Shown: positions 1 through 4,880 of the stretch, one piece after another
Layout: every line of letters begins with the position of its first letter
Position numbering within the stretch: the stretch's first letter is position 1
NCBI GenBank assembly: GCA_019246495.1
Contig: JAFAQI010000085.1
Coordinates: 1-5,201, forward strand
Source: Frankiales bacterium
GTDB taxonomy: Bacteria; Actinomycetota; Actinomycetes; JAFAQI01
DNA: 5,201 nt
Direction: 5' to 3'
Position numbers and translations under genes: made by a program
Notes under the pieces: generated by a model
What the model saw: the letters and a program-made list of their open reading frames with translations, nothing else
Database searches by the model: none
What the model was told of the DNA's origin: nothing

Positions 1-657
1 ACGAACTTCCAGCAGGAGTTCGGCGAGCTCGACTCGATCGGCATGGTGCGCTTCGTCGCCGACCAGGTCGTGGAGACGGTTCTCGAACACGCCGCCGTCC
101 GGTCCATCGCGCAGCGCATCGTCGACGCGGTCCCCGGTCGCGACGACGAGGTGAACCTGCTCGACCGCGACTGGCAACTGTCGATGTTCCGCTGGCGGGA
201 GAAGCATGCGCTCGACGGCGTCGCCCGCCGGCTGCGCAGCGGCATGTCCGACGGCAGCGACCCGTTCGACGTCTTCAACTCCGTGCAGGACCATCTGCTG
301 CTCGCTGCGCAGGCCCACATCGACCGCGAGGTGCTCGAGCTGTTCGCGACGGCGGTCGAAGGCAGCGAGGATCCGGGTGCGGCCGAGCTGCTCGGAGTGC
401 TGTGCGACCTGCATGCGCTGTCGATGATCGAGCGCGACCGCGCGTGGTTCCTCGAGCACGGCCGGCTGACGCCCGCGCGGGCCAAGGCGGTGCTGTCGAC
501 GGTCAACCAGCTGTGCCAGCGGGTGCGCCCGCACGCCGAGCTCCTGGTCGAGGCGTTCGGCATCCCGGATCCGGTGCTCGCGGCGCCGATCGCGCTCGGC
601 GAGGAGGCCCGGCGGCAGCAGGCGAAGGGCCAGCCGACCGAGCCCGACCCGGAGTAG
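1..657 (+). CDS. Acyl-CoA oxidase, C-terminal part (5' end outside window)
   Basis: The frame is open from base 1 and ends at TAG 655-657, giving 218 visible residues. The Met codon at base 43 is internal, since the coding-like sequence TNFQQEFGELDSIG precedes it in frame. The visible part is all-helical and resembles the acyl-CoA oxidase C-terminal domain. Supporting stretches are FNSVQDHLLLAAQAHIDREV and LHALSMIERDRAWFLEHGRL, followed by a segment with Arg-Pro-His and a FGIPD motif near the end. Enzymes of this family oxidise acyl-CoA to trans-2-enoyl-CoA using FAD and pass electrons to oxygen. The FAD and substrate sites and the catalytic glutamate should lie upstream of the window, so activity cannot be judged here. 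Full-length members are usually over 600 residues, so about two thirds is missing. The hydrophilic tail (QQAKGQPTEPDPE) is a typical end. An acyl-CoA dehydrogenase homologue is the main alternative. Confidence 0.85.
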   Translation, partial: TNFQQEFGELDSIGMVRFVADQVVETVLEHAAVRSIAQRIVDAVPGRDDEVNLLDRDWQLSMFRWREKHALDGVARRLRSGMSDGSDPFDVFNSVQDHLLLAAQAHIDREVLELFATAVEGSEDPGAAELLGVLCDLHALSMIERDRAWFLEHGRLTPARAKAVLSTVNQLCQRVRPHAELLVEAFGIPDPVLAAPIALGEEARRQQAKGQPTEPDPE

Positions 658-676
658 CGCGGAGCCCGTGCGCCGC

Positions 677-720
677 CTCAGGCAACGTCCCGGAACGCTT
701 CAGGAACCGTTCAGGACCCC
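677..720. promoter_or_regulatory. Four tandem 11-bp repeats, likely OmpR/PhoB-type response regulator site
   Basis: Four units of exactly 11 bp start at 677, 688, 699 and 710. Their first six bases are CTCAGG, TCCCGG, TTCAGG and TTCAGG, and three of them continue with an AACG- or AACC-like segment. The last two units are nearly identical (TTCAGGAACCG and TTCAGGACCCC). An 11-bp direct repeat places half-sites on one face of the helix, which is how OmpR/PhoB-family regulators commonly bind as head-to-tail dimers. The array lies about 215 bp upstream of the protease gene and 20 bp after the oxidase stop. The protease is therefore the natural target, but the regulator is unknown. The repeats are seen directly; the function is inferred. 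Confidence 0.45.
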
Positions 721-735
721 GCCGTCTCATTGAGG

Positions 736-810
736 CGCAGGGCGCGCCGCTCACCCCCGATCCGGTGACCGCGCGTCGACCCCCTGGCGCAGCCCGCGGC
801 GCGCCCTGCG
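736..810. repeat. Perfect 15-bp inverted repeat with 45-bp loop
   Basis: CGCAGGGCGCGCCGC at 736-750 is the exact reverse complement of GCGGCGCGCCCTGCG at 796-810. The 45-bp loop holds a smaller stem, TCACC 751-755 with GGTGA 764-768. As RNA this would form a very stable GC-rich hairpin. It sits between the oxidase stop and the protease start, so it could end or protect the oxidase transcript, or form a structured leader for the protease gene. It has no T-run, so a classical intrinsic terminator is not proven. Confidence 0.5.
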
Positions 811-933
811 ACCACACACTGTGGGCTAGCCCGGGTGACCTCTTCGAGTCATTTCCGGTGAATTGCCTGGCCCGTCCGCGAGCCCTGTCGCTACGGTCGC
901 GAACGTCCGCCCGCGTCCCTGCGAGGTTCTCCG

Positions 934-1698
934 ATGTCGCGCCGTCCGATCGCCGCGCTGCTCGCCGTCATCGGCGCGACGCTGGTCGGTCTCGGCGTCG
1001 CGGGCACGGGTGTCGCCGCGGCGCGCGCGTCGTCGACGACCTACGCATTGCAGTACGTCGGACCGCAGGCCGTCGTCGCCCGCTGGGCGCCTTGCGTCCG
1101 CACGGCGACCGGCTCGCGGCCGCAGGTCATCCGCTACAAGATCAACCCGGCCGGCAAGCCGTCCCGGATCGCGTTCGTGAAGACGGGCATCCGCAAGCTC
1201 GAGCGGGCAACCGGTTTGCGCTTCCGTTACGCCGGCCGCACGTCCTACGTGCCGCAGATGTCTCCGCTCACCGGGTTCCTACGTGCGCGGCAGCAGGAAC
1301 GGCGTACCGGAGTCGACTTCGTCGTCGCGTGGGCCTTCCGCGGCCACGGCGGCGGCCGGTCCAACCTGCTCACGACCGGTGAGGCCGGCGTCGGCTCGAT
1401 CTCGTGGCGCTTCCGCCCGGGTGTCTCGCAGCTCCGCATCTCCGACGCCGCGGTCGTGATGGAACGTGGCAACGTCGGGCTGCGAGCCGGCTTCGGCGCC
1501 GGCGGCACGAGCGGCACGCTGCTGCTGCACGAGCTCGGGCATGCGGTCGGCCTGCTGCACGCGTCGAACCCGCACGAGGTCATGTATCCCTTCGTCGGGA
1601 GCCAGAGCCCGGCGAGCTATGCGCGCGGCGACCGGCGCGGACTGCACGCGGTCGGCGCGCACGCCGGTTGCATGACCGGTCCGCGGCTGCCTGCCTGA
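934..1698 (+). CDS. Exported metzincin-like zinc metalloprotease (matrixin/M10-like)
   Basis: This 254-residue protein carries a full metzincin zinc motif: H199-E-x-x-H203-x-x-G206-x-x-H209. The three His should bind zinc and E200 should act as general base. The Met-turn VMYP follows with M217 eight residues after the third His, the spacing found in matrixins. The N-terminus (MSRRPIAALL, then a hydrophobic run to about residue 30 and Ala-x-Ala sites near 28-32) is a Sec signal peptide, so the enzyme should act outside the membrane. No lipobox is seen. Only two cysteines remain, C54 and C246, which could form one disulfide joining the ends of the domain. The ATG at 934 has a GCGAGG ribosome site (921-926) seven bases upstream. 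Substrate is unknown. The protein is short, with no prodomain cysteine switch or binding domain visible. The zinc motif is certain; the M10 placement is likely but not proven. Confidence 0.85.
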   Translation: MSRRPIAALLAVIGATLVGLGVAGTGVAAARASSTTYALQYVGPQAVVARWAPCVRTATGSRPQVIRYKINPAGKPSRIAFVKTGIRKLERATGLRFRYAGRTSYVPQMSPLTGFLRARQQERRTGVDFVVAWAFRGHGGGRSNLLTTGEAGVGSISWRFRPGVSQLRISDAAVVMERGNVGLRAGFGAGGTSGTLLLHELGHAVGLLHASNPHEVMYPFVGSQSPASYARGDRRGLHAVGAHAGCMTGPRLPA

Positions 1699-1705
1699 GC
1701 GGCCG

Positions 1706-2260
1706 TCAGAACGTCCAGACGACCGCCGGTGAGCGGTCGGGCGAATAGGTCAGCCGGCCGTGCGGCGTACGCACGTCGAAGGTCAGCGGCGCGGTCACCT
1801 TGTCCCCCGGCTCGAGTTGCGTGCGGTCGAGCTGCGATGACGCACCTGAATACGGCGCGTTGCCGTCGTACGAGGACACCGTCCCCTCCCCCGTCACGTG
1901 CAACGCGAAGTCGTGCGGGTCGACGAGCACCGGTGTCGACCCGATGTCGACGACGGTGAGATGGAACGTGACGTAGTGCCCGTGCGACGGCGGATAGCCA
2001 TAGCTGGACGACAGCGCGTGCGTCGACACCGACGGTCGCGACGCGGTGATGCTGACGGACGCGCCGCCCTGGCCGGTGATCACCACGTTGTGACCGGCCG
2101 GGACACGGTGACTCGTCCGCACGACCGTGCGGACCGGCCCGGGATGGAAGTGGGTGCGCGTTGCCGGGCCGGGTGGCGGCGAGGTGGATCCGGTGCTTCC
2201 CGCGCACGCTGCGAGAGCGAGAGGTGCCGCCGCCACGACGACGGCGAGACGGCGGGACAC
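1706..2260 (-). CDS. Lipoprotein with DUF4352-like domain
   Basis: The 184-residue product starts with MSRR, a hydrophobic stretch and the lipobox LAAC with C19 as the lipidated residue. It should be anchored outside the cytoplasmic membrane. A Ser/Pro/Gly linker (about 20-42) follows. The region from about 55 to the end is beta-rich, with YVTFHLTVVDIGSTP and an acidic Leu-Glu-Pro-Gly-Asp-Lys turn before a final strand. That arrangement resembles the immunoglobulin-like DUF4352 fold, whose role is not established. The GTG at 2260 is the only plausible start: the upstream in-frame TGA (2273-2275) leaves only Lys-Thr-Arg-Gly codons between them, and GAAAG lies nine bases before the GTG. The stop is seven bases from the convergent protease stop. 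It has a divergent neighbour (DksA-like) 61 bp away. The lipoprotein call is strong; the family call is moderate. Confidence 0.8.
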   Translation of the reverse strand: MSRRLAVVVAAAPLALAACAGSTGSTSPPPGPATRTHFHPGPVRTVVRTSHRVPAGHNVVITGQGGASVSITASRPSVSTHALSSSYGYPPSHGHYVTFHLTVVDIGSTPVLVDPHDFALHVTGEGTVSSYDGNAPYSGASSQLDRTQLEPGDKVTAPLTFDVRTPHGRLTYSPDRSPAVVWTF

Positions 2261-2321
2261 TCCACGAGTCTTTCATCGGGGGCCGTCTCACATCGCCGGA
2301 CCGTTGTGGTGGCATGGCCGG

Positions 2322-2657
2322 GTGACCGACGAGGACCCGCTGGTGGCCGAGCGACGCGAGGTGCTCGAGCTGCTCGACGCGCTGACTGCGGACTACGCCG
2401 ACATCGTCGCCGCGCAGGCAGACGTCGCGACCGACGACGAGCACGACCCGGAGGGGTCGACGATCGCGTTCGAGCGACAGCGTGTCTCTGATCTGGCCGC
2501 CGCCGCGCGCGATCGCCTCGCGGACACCGACCGGGTCACCGAGCTGCGCCGGACCGGCGACTACGGCATCTGCGTCCGGTGTGGCCGGCCGATCGACCCG
2601 GAGCGGCTCGAAGCCCGGCCGACCGCGACGACCTGCATCACCTGCGCCTCCGCCTGA
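2322..2657 (+). CDS. TraR/DksA-family zinc-finger protein
   Basis: The last part holds a four-cysteine zinc finger, C84-x2-C87 and C105-x2-C108, inside ICVRCGRPIDPERLEARPT and the residues after it. This is typical of TraR/DksA C4 proteins. The N-terminal 75 residues are charged and helical, as expected for the coiled coil that enters the RNA polymerase secondary channel. The turn contains DDEHDPEGSTIAFER, a pattern I associate with the short actinobacterial members. Acidic residues at the tip fit a DksA-like role, but I cannot tell which promoters respond. The GTG at 2322 gives 111 residues. It is preferred because coding-like sequence starts there and GGTGG lies nine bases upstream; a TTG at 2304 is possible. 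The frame stays open further upstream, but that part runs opposite the lipoprotein gene and does not look like this family. It ends 22 bp from the convergent stress protein gene. Confidence 0.88.
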   Translation: MTDEDPLVAERREVLELLDALTADYADIVAAQADVATDDEHDPEGSTIAFERQRVSDLAAAARDRLADTDRVTELRRTGDYGICVRCGRPIDPERLEARPTATTCITCASA

Positions 2658-2664
2658 CTGACGA

Positions 2665-2686
2665 CCGCTGGCCCCGGTGTCAGCGG
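2665..2686. terminator. Possible bidirectional hairpin between convergent genes
   Basis: CCGCTG (2665-2670) pairs with CAGCGG (2681-2686) around a 10-base loop, with one possible extra G-U pair. It sits just after the DksA-like stop and overlaps the last codons of the stress protein gene. It could end both transcripts, but the stem is only six pairs and there is no T-run. Confidence 0.3.
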
Positions 2687-3099
2687 ACGATGACGACCGG
2701 GCAGTGCGCGTGGTGCGCGCAGTAGGCGCTGACCGACCCCAGGGTCGCGCCGACGAGCGGCCCGTGACCGCGTCGTCCGACGACGAGCAGGTCGGCGGTG
2801 TGGCTCGCGTGGGTGAGCACGTTGCCGGCCGCACCCTGCTCGACGACGCTGCGGAACATGTCGGCGGGCACCGACATGCCAGTGACCGCCTTGGCCGCGA
2901 CAGCTCGCGCGTCCGACTCCGGCTCGATCCCGGCCTCGACGGGTGCGCCGTACCAGGTCGGCCAGTGCCAGGCGGTCACGATCTGGAGGTAGGCACCGGT
3001 GGCCCGGCTGTAGTCCTCGGCCCAGCGCAAGGCGGCCTCGCTGCCGGCCGAACCGTCGACGCCGACCACGACGACCGGCGGCCGCCTGGGTGCCGTCAT
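2680..3099 (-). CDS. Universal stress protein, ATP-binding UspA type
   Basis: This is a 139-residue single USP domain. It starts with VVVVGVDGS (residues 9-17), the first strand and the Asp loop of the nucleotide-binding fold. It ends with the ATP signature G108-x2-G111-x9-G121-S122 followed by a final HCPVVIVR strand. The intact glycine motif suggests it binds ATP, unlike the UspA subgroup that lacks it. Such cytoplasmic proteins usually form dimers and accumulate under starvation, hypoxia or redox stress; the exact role varies. I choose ATG 3099 over ATG 3111 because GGAGG (3105-3109) lies five bases upstream of 3099, whereas no ribosome site precedes 3111. Phased repeats at 3113-3145 lie directly before the start. 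Histidines and tryptophans (AWHWPTWYG, residues 43-51) are a notable local patch. Family identity is near certain. Confidence 0.93.
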   Translation of the reverse strand: MTAPRRPPVVVVGVDGSAGSEAALRWAEDYSRATGAYLQIVTAWHWPTWYGAPVEAGIEPESDARAVAAKAVTGMSVPADMFRSVVEQGAAGNVLTHASHTADLLVVGRRGHGPLVGATLGSVSAYCAHHAHCPVVIVR

Positions 3100-3104
3100 C
3101 GTCG

Positions 3105-3109
3105 CCTCC
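3105..3109 (-). promoter_or_regulatory. Ribosome binding site that decides the stress protein start
   Basis: Read on the minus strand this is GGAGG, with a five-base spacer to ATG 3099. It overlaps the alternative upstream ATG at 3111, which makes that upstream start unlikely. Confidence 0.75.
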
Positions 3110-3112
3110 ATC

Positions 3113-3145
3113 GGTCACGCAACTGTCACGAAATGGTCAGGTGAG
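3113..3145 (-). promoter_or_regulatory. Three 11-bp phased GTCA repeats upstream of the stress protein gene
   Basis: GGTCA at 3113, TGTCA at 3124 and GGTCA at 3135 recur at exactly 11 bp; two of the units continue with CG. On the minus strand these read TGACC, TGACA and TGACC. GTCAC-n6-GTCAC spacing recalls the sites of OmpR-family regulators such as GlnR (GTnAC-n6) and PhoP (11-bp GTTCA-like units). TGACC also recurs on the other side of this intergenic region at 3262 and 3273. Lying between about 14 and 46 bp upstream of the start codon, a bound protein would probably block transcription or sit in the leader. The repeats are seen; the binding protein is inferred. Confidence 0.4.
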
Positions 3146-3260
3146 CAGTCAGATCTGCGAGCCGAGCCCCCGAAAGCGGCTTGCTGCTGAGACGCCGCCA
3201 GCCTAGCGGCTGCGGAAAATCTCCAGCCGGGTGGCGCGCCGGGGTGGCGACGACCCACAC

Positions 3261-3289
3261 TTGACCATGGCATGACCAGTGGGGTCATG
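3261..3289 (+). promoter_or_regulatory. Promoter and palindromic operator candidate of the peptide gene
   Basis: TTGACC (3261-3266) is a good -35 element, though no strong -10 is seen 16-18 bases on. Just downstream is a perfect 7-bp inverted repeat, CATGACC (3271-3277) and GGTCATG (3283-3289), with a five-base centre. A further TGACC half-site (3262-3266) sits exactly 11 bp before the one at 3273. The local AT content is higher than in the surrounding genes. The palindrome lies 23 bp before the TTG start of the peptide gene and would overlap a promoter spacer and -10. This fits control by the neighbouring XRE-type regulator, which would bind as a dimer. That link is inference from position and symmetry. 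Confidence 0.45.
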
Positions 3290-3297
3290 ACTCAGAC

Positions 3298-3304
3298 AAG
3301 GGAG
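3298..3304 (+). promoter_or_regulatory. Ribosome binding site of the small peptide gene
   Basis: AAGGGAG lies eight bases before TTG 3313, an ideal spacing. An in-frame GTG at 3304 overlaps it and cannot use it, so TTG 3313 is the supported start. Confidence 0.65.
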
Positions 3305-3312
3305 TGGTTCAA

Positions 3313-3468
3313 TTGTCACGAGCGAGGCTGGCCGCCGTCGTGGCGGCAGTGCTGATGGCAGCGACGAGTGCGGCAGGCCCGGCGATGGTCGGTACGGCGC
3401 ACAACGGCGGGCCGACGGTGCTGCCGAGCCCCACGAGCCTGCTCCAAGGTGTGCCGGGCTGCTGCTGA
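3313..3468 (+). CDS. Small exported peptide precursor, candidate signal for adjacent XRE-TPR regulator
   Basis: A 51-residue frame runs from TTG 3313 to TGA 3466-3468. The N-terminus is MSRAR (net positive), followed by a hydrophobic run LAAVVAAVLMAATSAAG (residues 6-22). Signal peptidase sites are plausible around TSA, SAA or GPA (18-24). The rest is a tail of about 27-30 residues: small, nearly uncharged (one His), with the segment GGPTVLPSPTSLLQGVPGCC at its end. The two final cysteines could form disulfides or be modified. The supporting signals are a good ribosome site, a promoter-like region with palindrome, and an XRE-TPR regulator 67 bp downstream in the same direction. I know no named family for it. 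By analogy with RRNPP systems it may be exported, trimmed, re-imported and sensed. A bacteriocin-like or cell-surface peptide is the alternative. That it is a real gene is fairly likely; its role is inferred. Confidence 0.68.
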   Translation: MSRARLAAVVAAVLMAATSAAGPAMVGTAHNGGPTVLPSPTSLLQGVPGCC

Positions 3469-3474
3469 TCCGAC

Positions 3475-3499
3475 CGGGCGGCCTTAGCCCTGCCGCCCG
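3475..3499 (+). terminator. Hairpin between peptide gene and regulator gene
   Basis: CGGGCGGC (3475-3482) is perfectly complementary to GCCGCCCG (3492-3499), leaving a nine-base loop. The hairpin begins six bases after the peptide stop. There is no T-run, but GC-rich organisms often terminate without one. It may end or attenuate the peptide transcript, so the peptide would be made in excess of the regulator. It could also act as a 3' stabiliser in a shared mRNA. Confidence 0.5.
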
Positions 3500-3535
3500 C
3501 ATTGCACGGCCGCTTTAGATCACGGGGAGACGTTG

Positions 3536-4876
3536 ATGGGCCACGAAGTCGGAGACCGGATCCGCGAACTACGGATCCGGGGCGGCCTGAGCCAGCAGGA
3601 CCTCGCCGGTCCGGGTGTGACCGCGAGCTATGTCTCCCGGCTCGAGGCGGGCCAGCGGCAACCGTCCGACCGCGCGCTGTCCTGGATCGCGGGCAAGCTC
3701 GGGACCACGCCGGAGTTCCTCGCCGGCGGGGACAGCGGCCGGGCGCGGCACGAGCTGCGGCTGGATCTGGCAGCGGCCCAGATGGCGCTCGAGGAGGGTG
3801 ACGTCGCGGGTGCCGGCGCGAAGTTCGCGCGACTTCGCCAGTCTGCGGACGCCGACGTGGCGGCGGAAGCAGCGCGCGGTTATGCCGCTGCCTGCGAAGC
3901 GTCCGGCGACCTGCTCGCGGCGATCGCGGCGTACGAGCAGCTGCTTGAGCAGTCGCTCGCGTCGGCAGCGCACTCGGTGCTTGATGTGGCGGTGCCGTTG
4001 TGCCGGTGCTGCCGTGAGGCCGGCGACCTCGGCCGCGCGGTCGATGTCGGTGAGCTCGGGCTCCGCTGGTTGCGCGAGTGCGGTGCGGTTGGCACGGATG
4101 CCGAGGTCGAGCTGCTGCTGACGCTGGCGATGGCTTACCAAGAGCGCGGTGACTTCGTCCGGACGCAGCAGCTGCTCGCCCGGGTGCAGGCTGTAGCGGA
4201 CGGCCTCGGCGGGCCGCGCGAACGCGGTGCCGTGTATTGGAACGCCGCGGTGCTCGCGGGCGAGCTCGGTCGCTACGCCGATGCGGTGCGCATGTCGGAA
4301 CGCGCCGTCGCGTTGTTCGGTGAGGGCAGCGACGAACGCAACCTCGCGCGGTTGCGCAATGCGCACGCCACCCTGTTGATGCGGCACGATCCCACCCGCG
4401 CGGGTGAGTCGTTGGAGATGTTGCAGAACGCGTTGGATCGGCTGCTGACGTGCGGCAGCCAGGTGGACGTCGCCTACTGCGAGACCGAGATCGCCCGGGC
4501 ACATGTGTTGCTCGGCGATCCGCAGTCGGCGATCAATGCGGCGCTGTCCGCGCTCGTCCGGCTCGCGCTCGACACGCGGCTGGAATGCGCTCGGGCGCGG
4601 ACAGCGCTGGCTTTCGCCCTGTCGGCGGCAGGTCGGTACGACGAAGCGAAGGCCGAGTACGAGACGGCCGCAACGCTGTTGGAACGGCTTGGGTCACCGC
4701 ATCAAGCGGCGCTCGTGTGGGCCGAGCTCGCGGAGTGCGCGGCGTCGCATGGCGACGAGGCGGTGGCGCTGTCGTCGTCCCGGCGGGCGCTGTCATCGGC
4801 GCGGATCGTGCCGCCGTTCACTCGCGGAGCTGTCGCGTCGCGTCCGTCGCCGGTGCAGGTGGGCGACGCGGGCTGA
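3536..4876 (+). CDS. XRE-family regulator with TPR-like sensor domain (RRNPP-like)
   Basis: The 446-residue protein has an N-terminal XRE-type helix-turn-helix at about 6-62: RIRELRIRGGLSQQDLAG, then VTASYVSRLEAGQRQPS containing the recognition helix. From about 72 to 422 it is alpha-helical with repeated TPR-like pairs. Examples are YAAACEASGDLLAAIAAYEQ (116-135), LAMAYQERGDFVRTQQLL (197-214), YWNAAVLAGELGRYADAV (234-251) and ALAFALSAAGRYDEAKAEYE (357-376). HTH plus long TPR superhelix is the plan of Rgg, PlcR and PrgX, which bind short peptides in the TPR groove to change DNA binding. It has no membrane segment and should be cytoplasmic. ATG 3536 is chosen over the adjoining TTG 3533 because GGGGA (3524-3528) lies seven bases before it. 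The last 24 residues look disordered. The adjacent peptide gene is its best candidate partner. A non-peptide XRE-TPR regulator is the alternative. Confidence 0.88.
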   Translation: MGHEVGDRIRELRIRGGLSQQDLAGPGVTASYVSRLEAGQRQPSDRALSWIAGKLGTTPEFLAGGDSGRARHELRLDLAAAQMALEEGDVAGAGAKFARLRQSADADVAAEAARGYAAACEASGDLLAAIAAYEQLLEQSLASAAHSVLDVAVPLCRCCREAGDLGRAVDVGELGLRWLRECGAVGTDAEVELLLTLAMAYQERGDFVRTQQLLARVQAVADGLGGPRERGAVYWNAAVLAGELGRYADAVRMSERAVALFGEGSDERNLARLRNAHATLLMRHDPTRAGESLEMLQNALDRLLTCGSQVDVAYCETEIARAHVLLGDPQSAINAALSALVRLALDTRLECARARTALAFALSAAGRYDEAKAEYETAATLLERLGSPHQAALVWAELAECAASHGDEAVALSSSRRALSSARIVPPFTRGAVASRPSPVQVGDAG

Positions 4877-4880
4877 CGGC

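Noticed and set aside
823..832. Perfect palindrome GGGCTAGCCC before the protease gene
   Set aside because: A 10-bp GC-rich palindrome is expected by chance at this composition, and no second copy or clear promoter context was seen.
863..897. TTGCCT and TACGGT as a promoter for the protease gene
   Set aside because: The spacing is 23 bases, outside the normal range, and neither element is a good match.
402..1382. Plus-strand open frame of 326 codons spanning the first gap
   Set aside because: It overlaps the oxidase and the protease out of frame, with Arg/Ala/Pro-rich sequence, and both real frames have family motifs.
2127..2321. N-terminal extension of the DksA-like protein
   Set aside because: The extra residues lie antisense to the lipoprotein signal region and do not resemble the family, which is normally about 110-150 residues with an N-terminal coiled coil.
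1617..2834. Long minus-strand open frame (405 codons) across four genes
   Set aside because: It crosses the lipoprotein, DksA-like and stress protein genes in a wrong frame and has no recognisable domain. It is a by-product of high GC content.
3233..3240. Third copy of GGCGCGCC (others at 741 and 798)
   Set aside because: The first two belong to the inverted repeat. A further 8-mer of this type is not surprising in such GC-rich DNA.
3309..4502. Long minus-strand open frame (397 codons) opposite the regulator
   Set aside because: Its translation is Arg/Pro/Ala-rich low-complexity sequence typical of the antisense of GC-rich genes, while the plus strand encodes a clear HTH-TPR protein.
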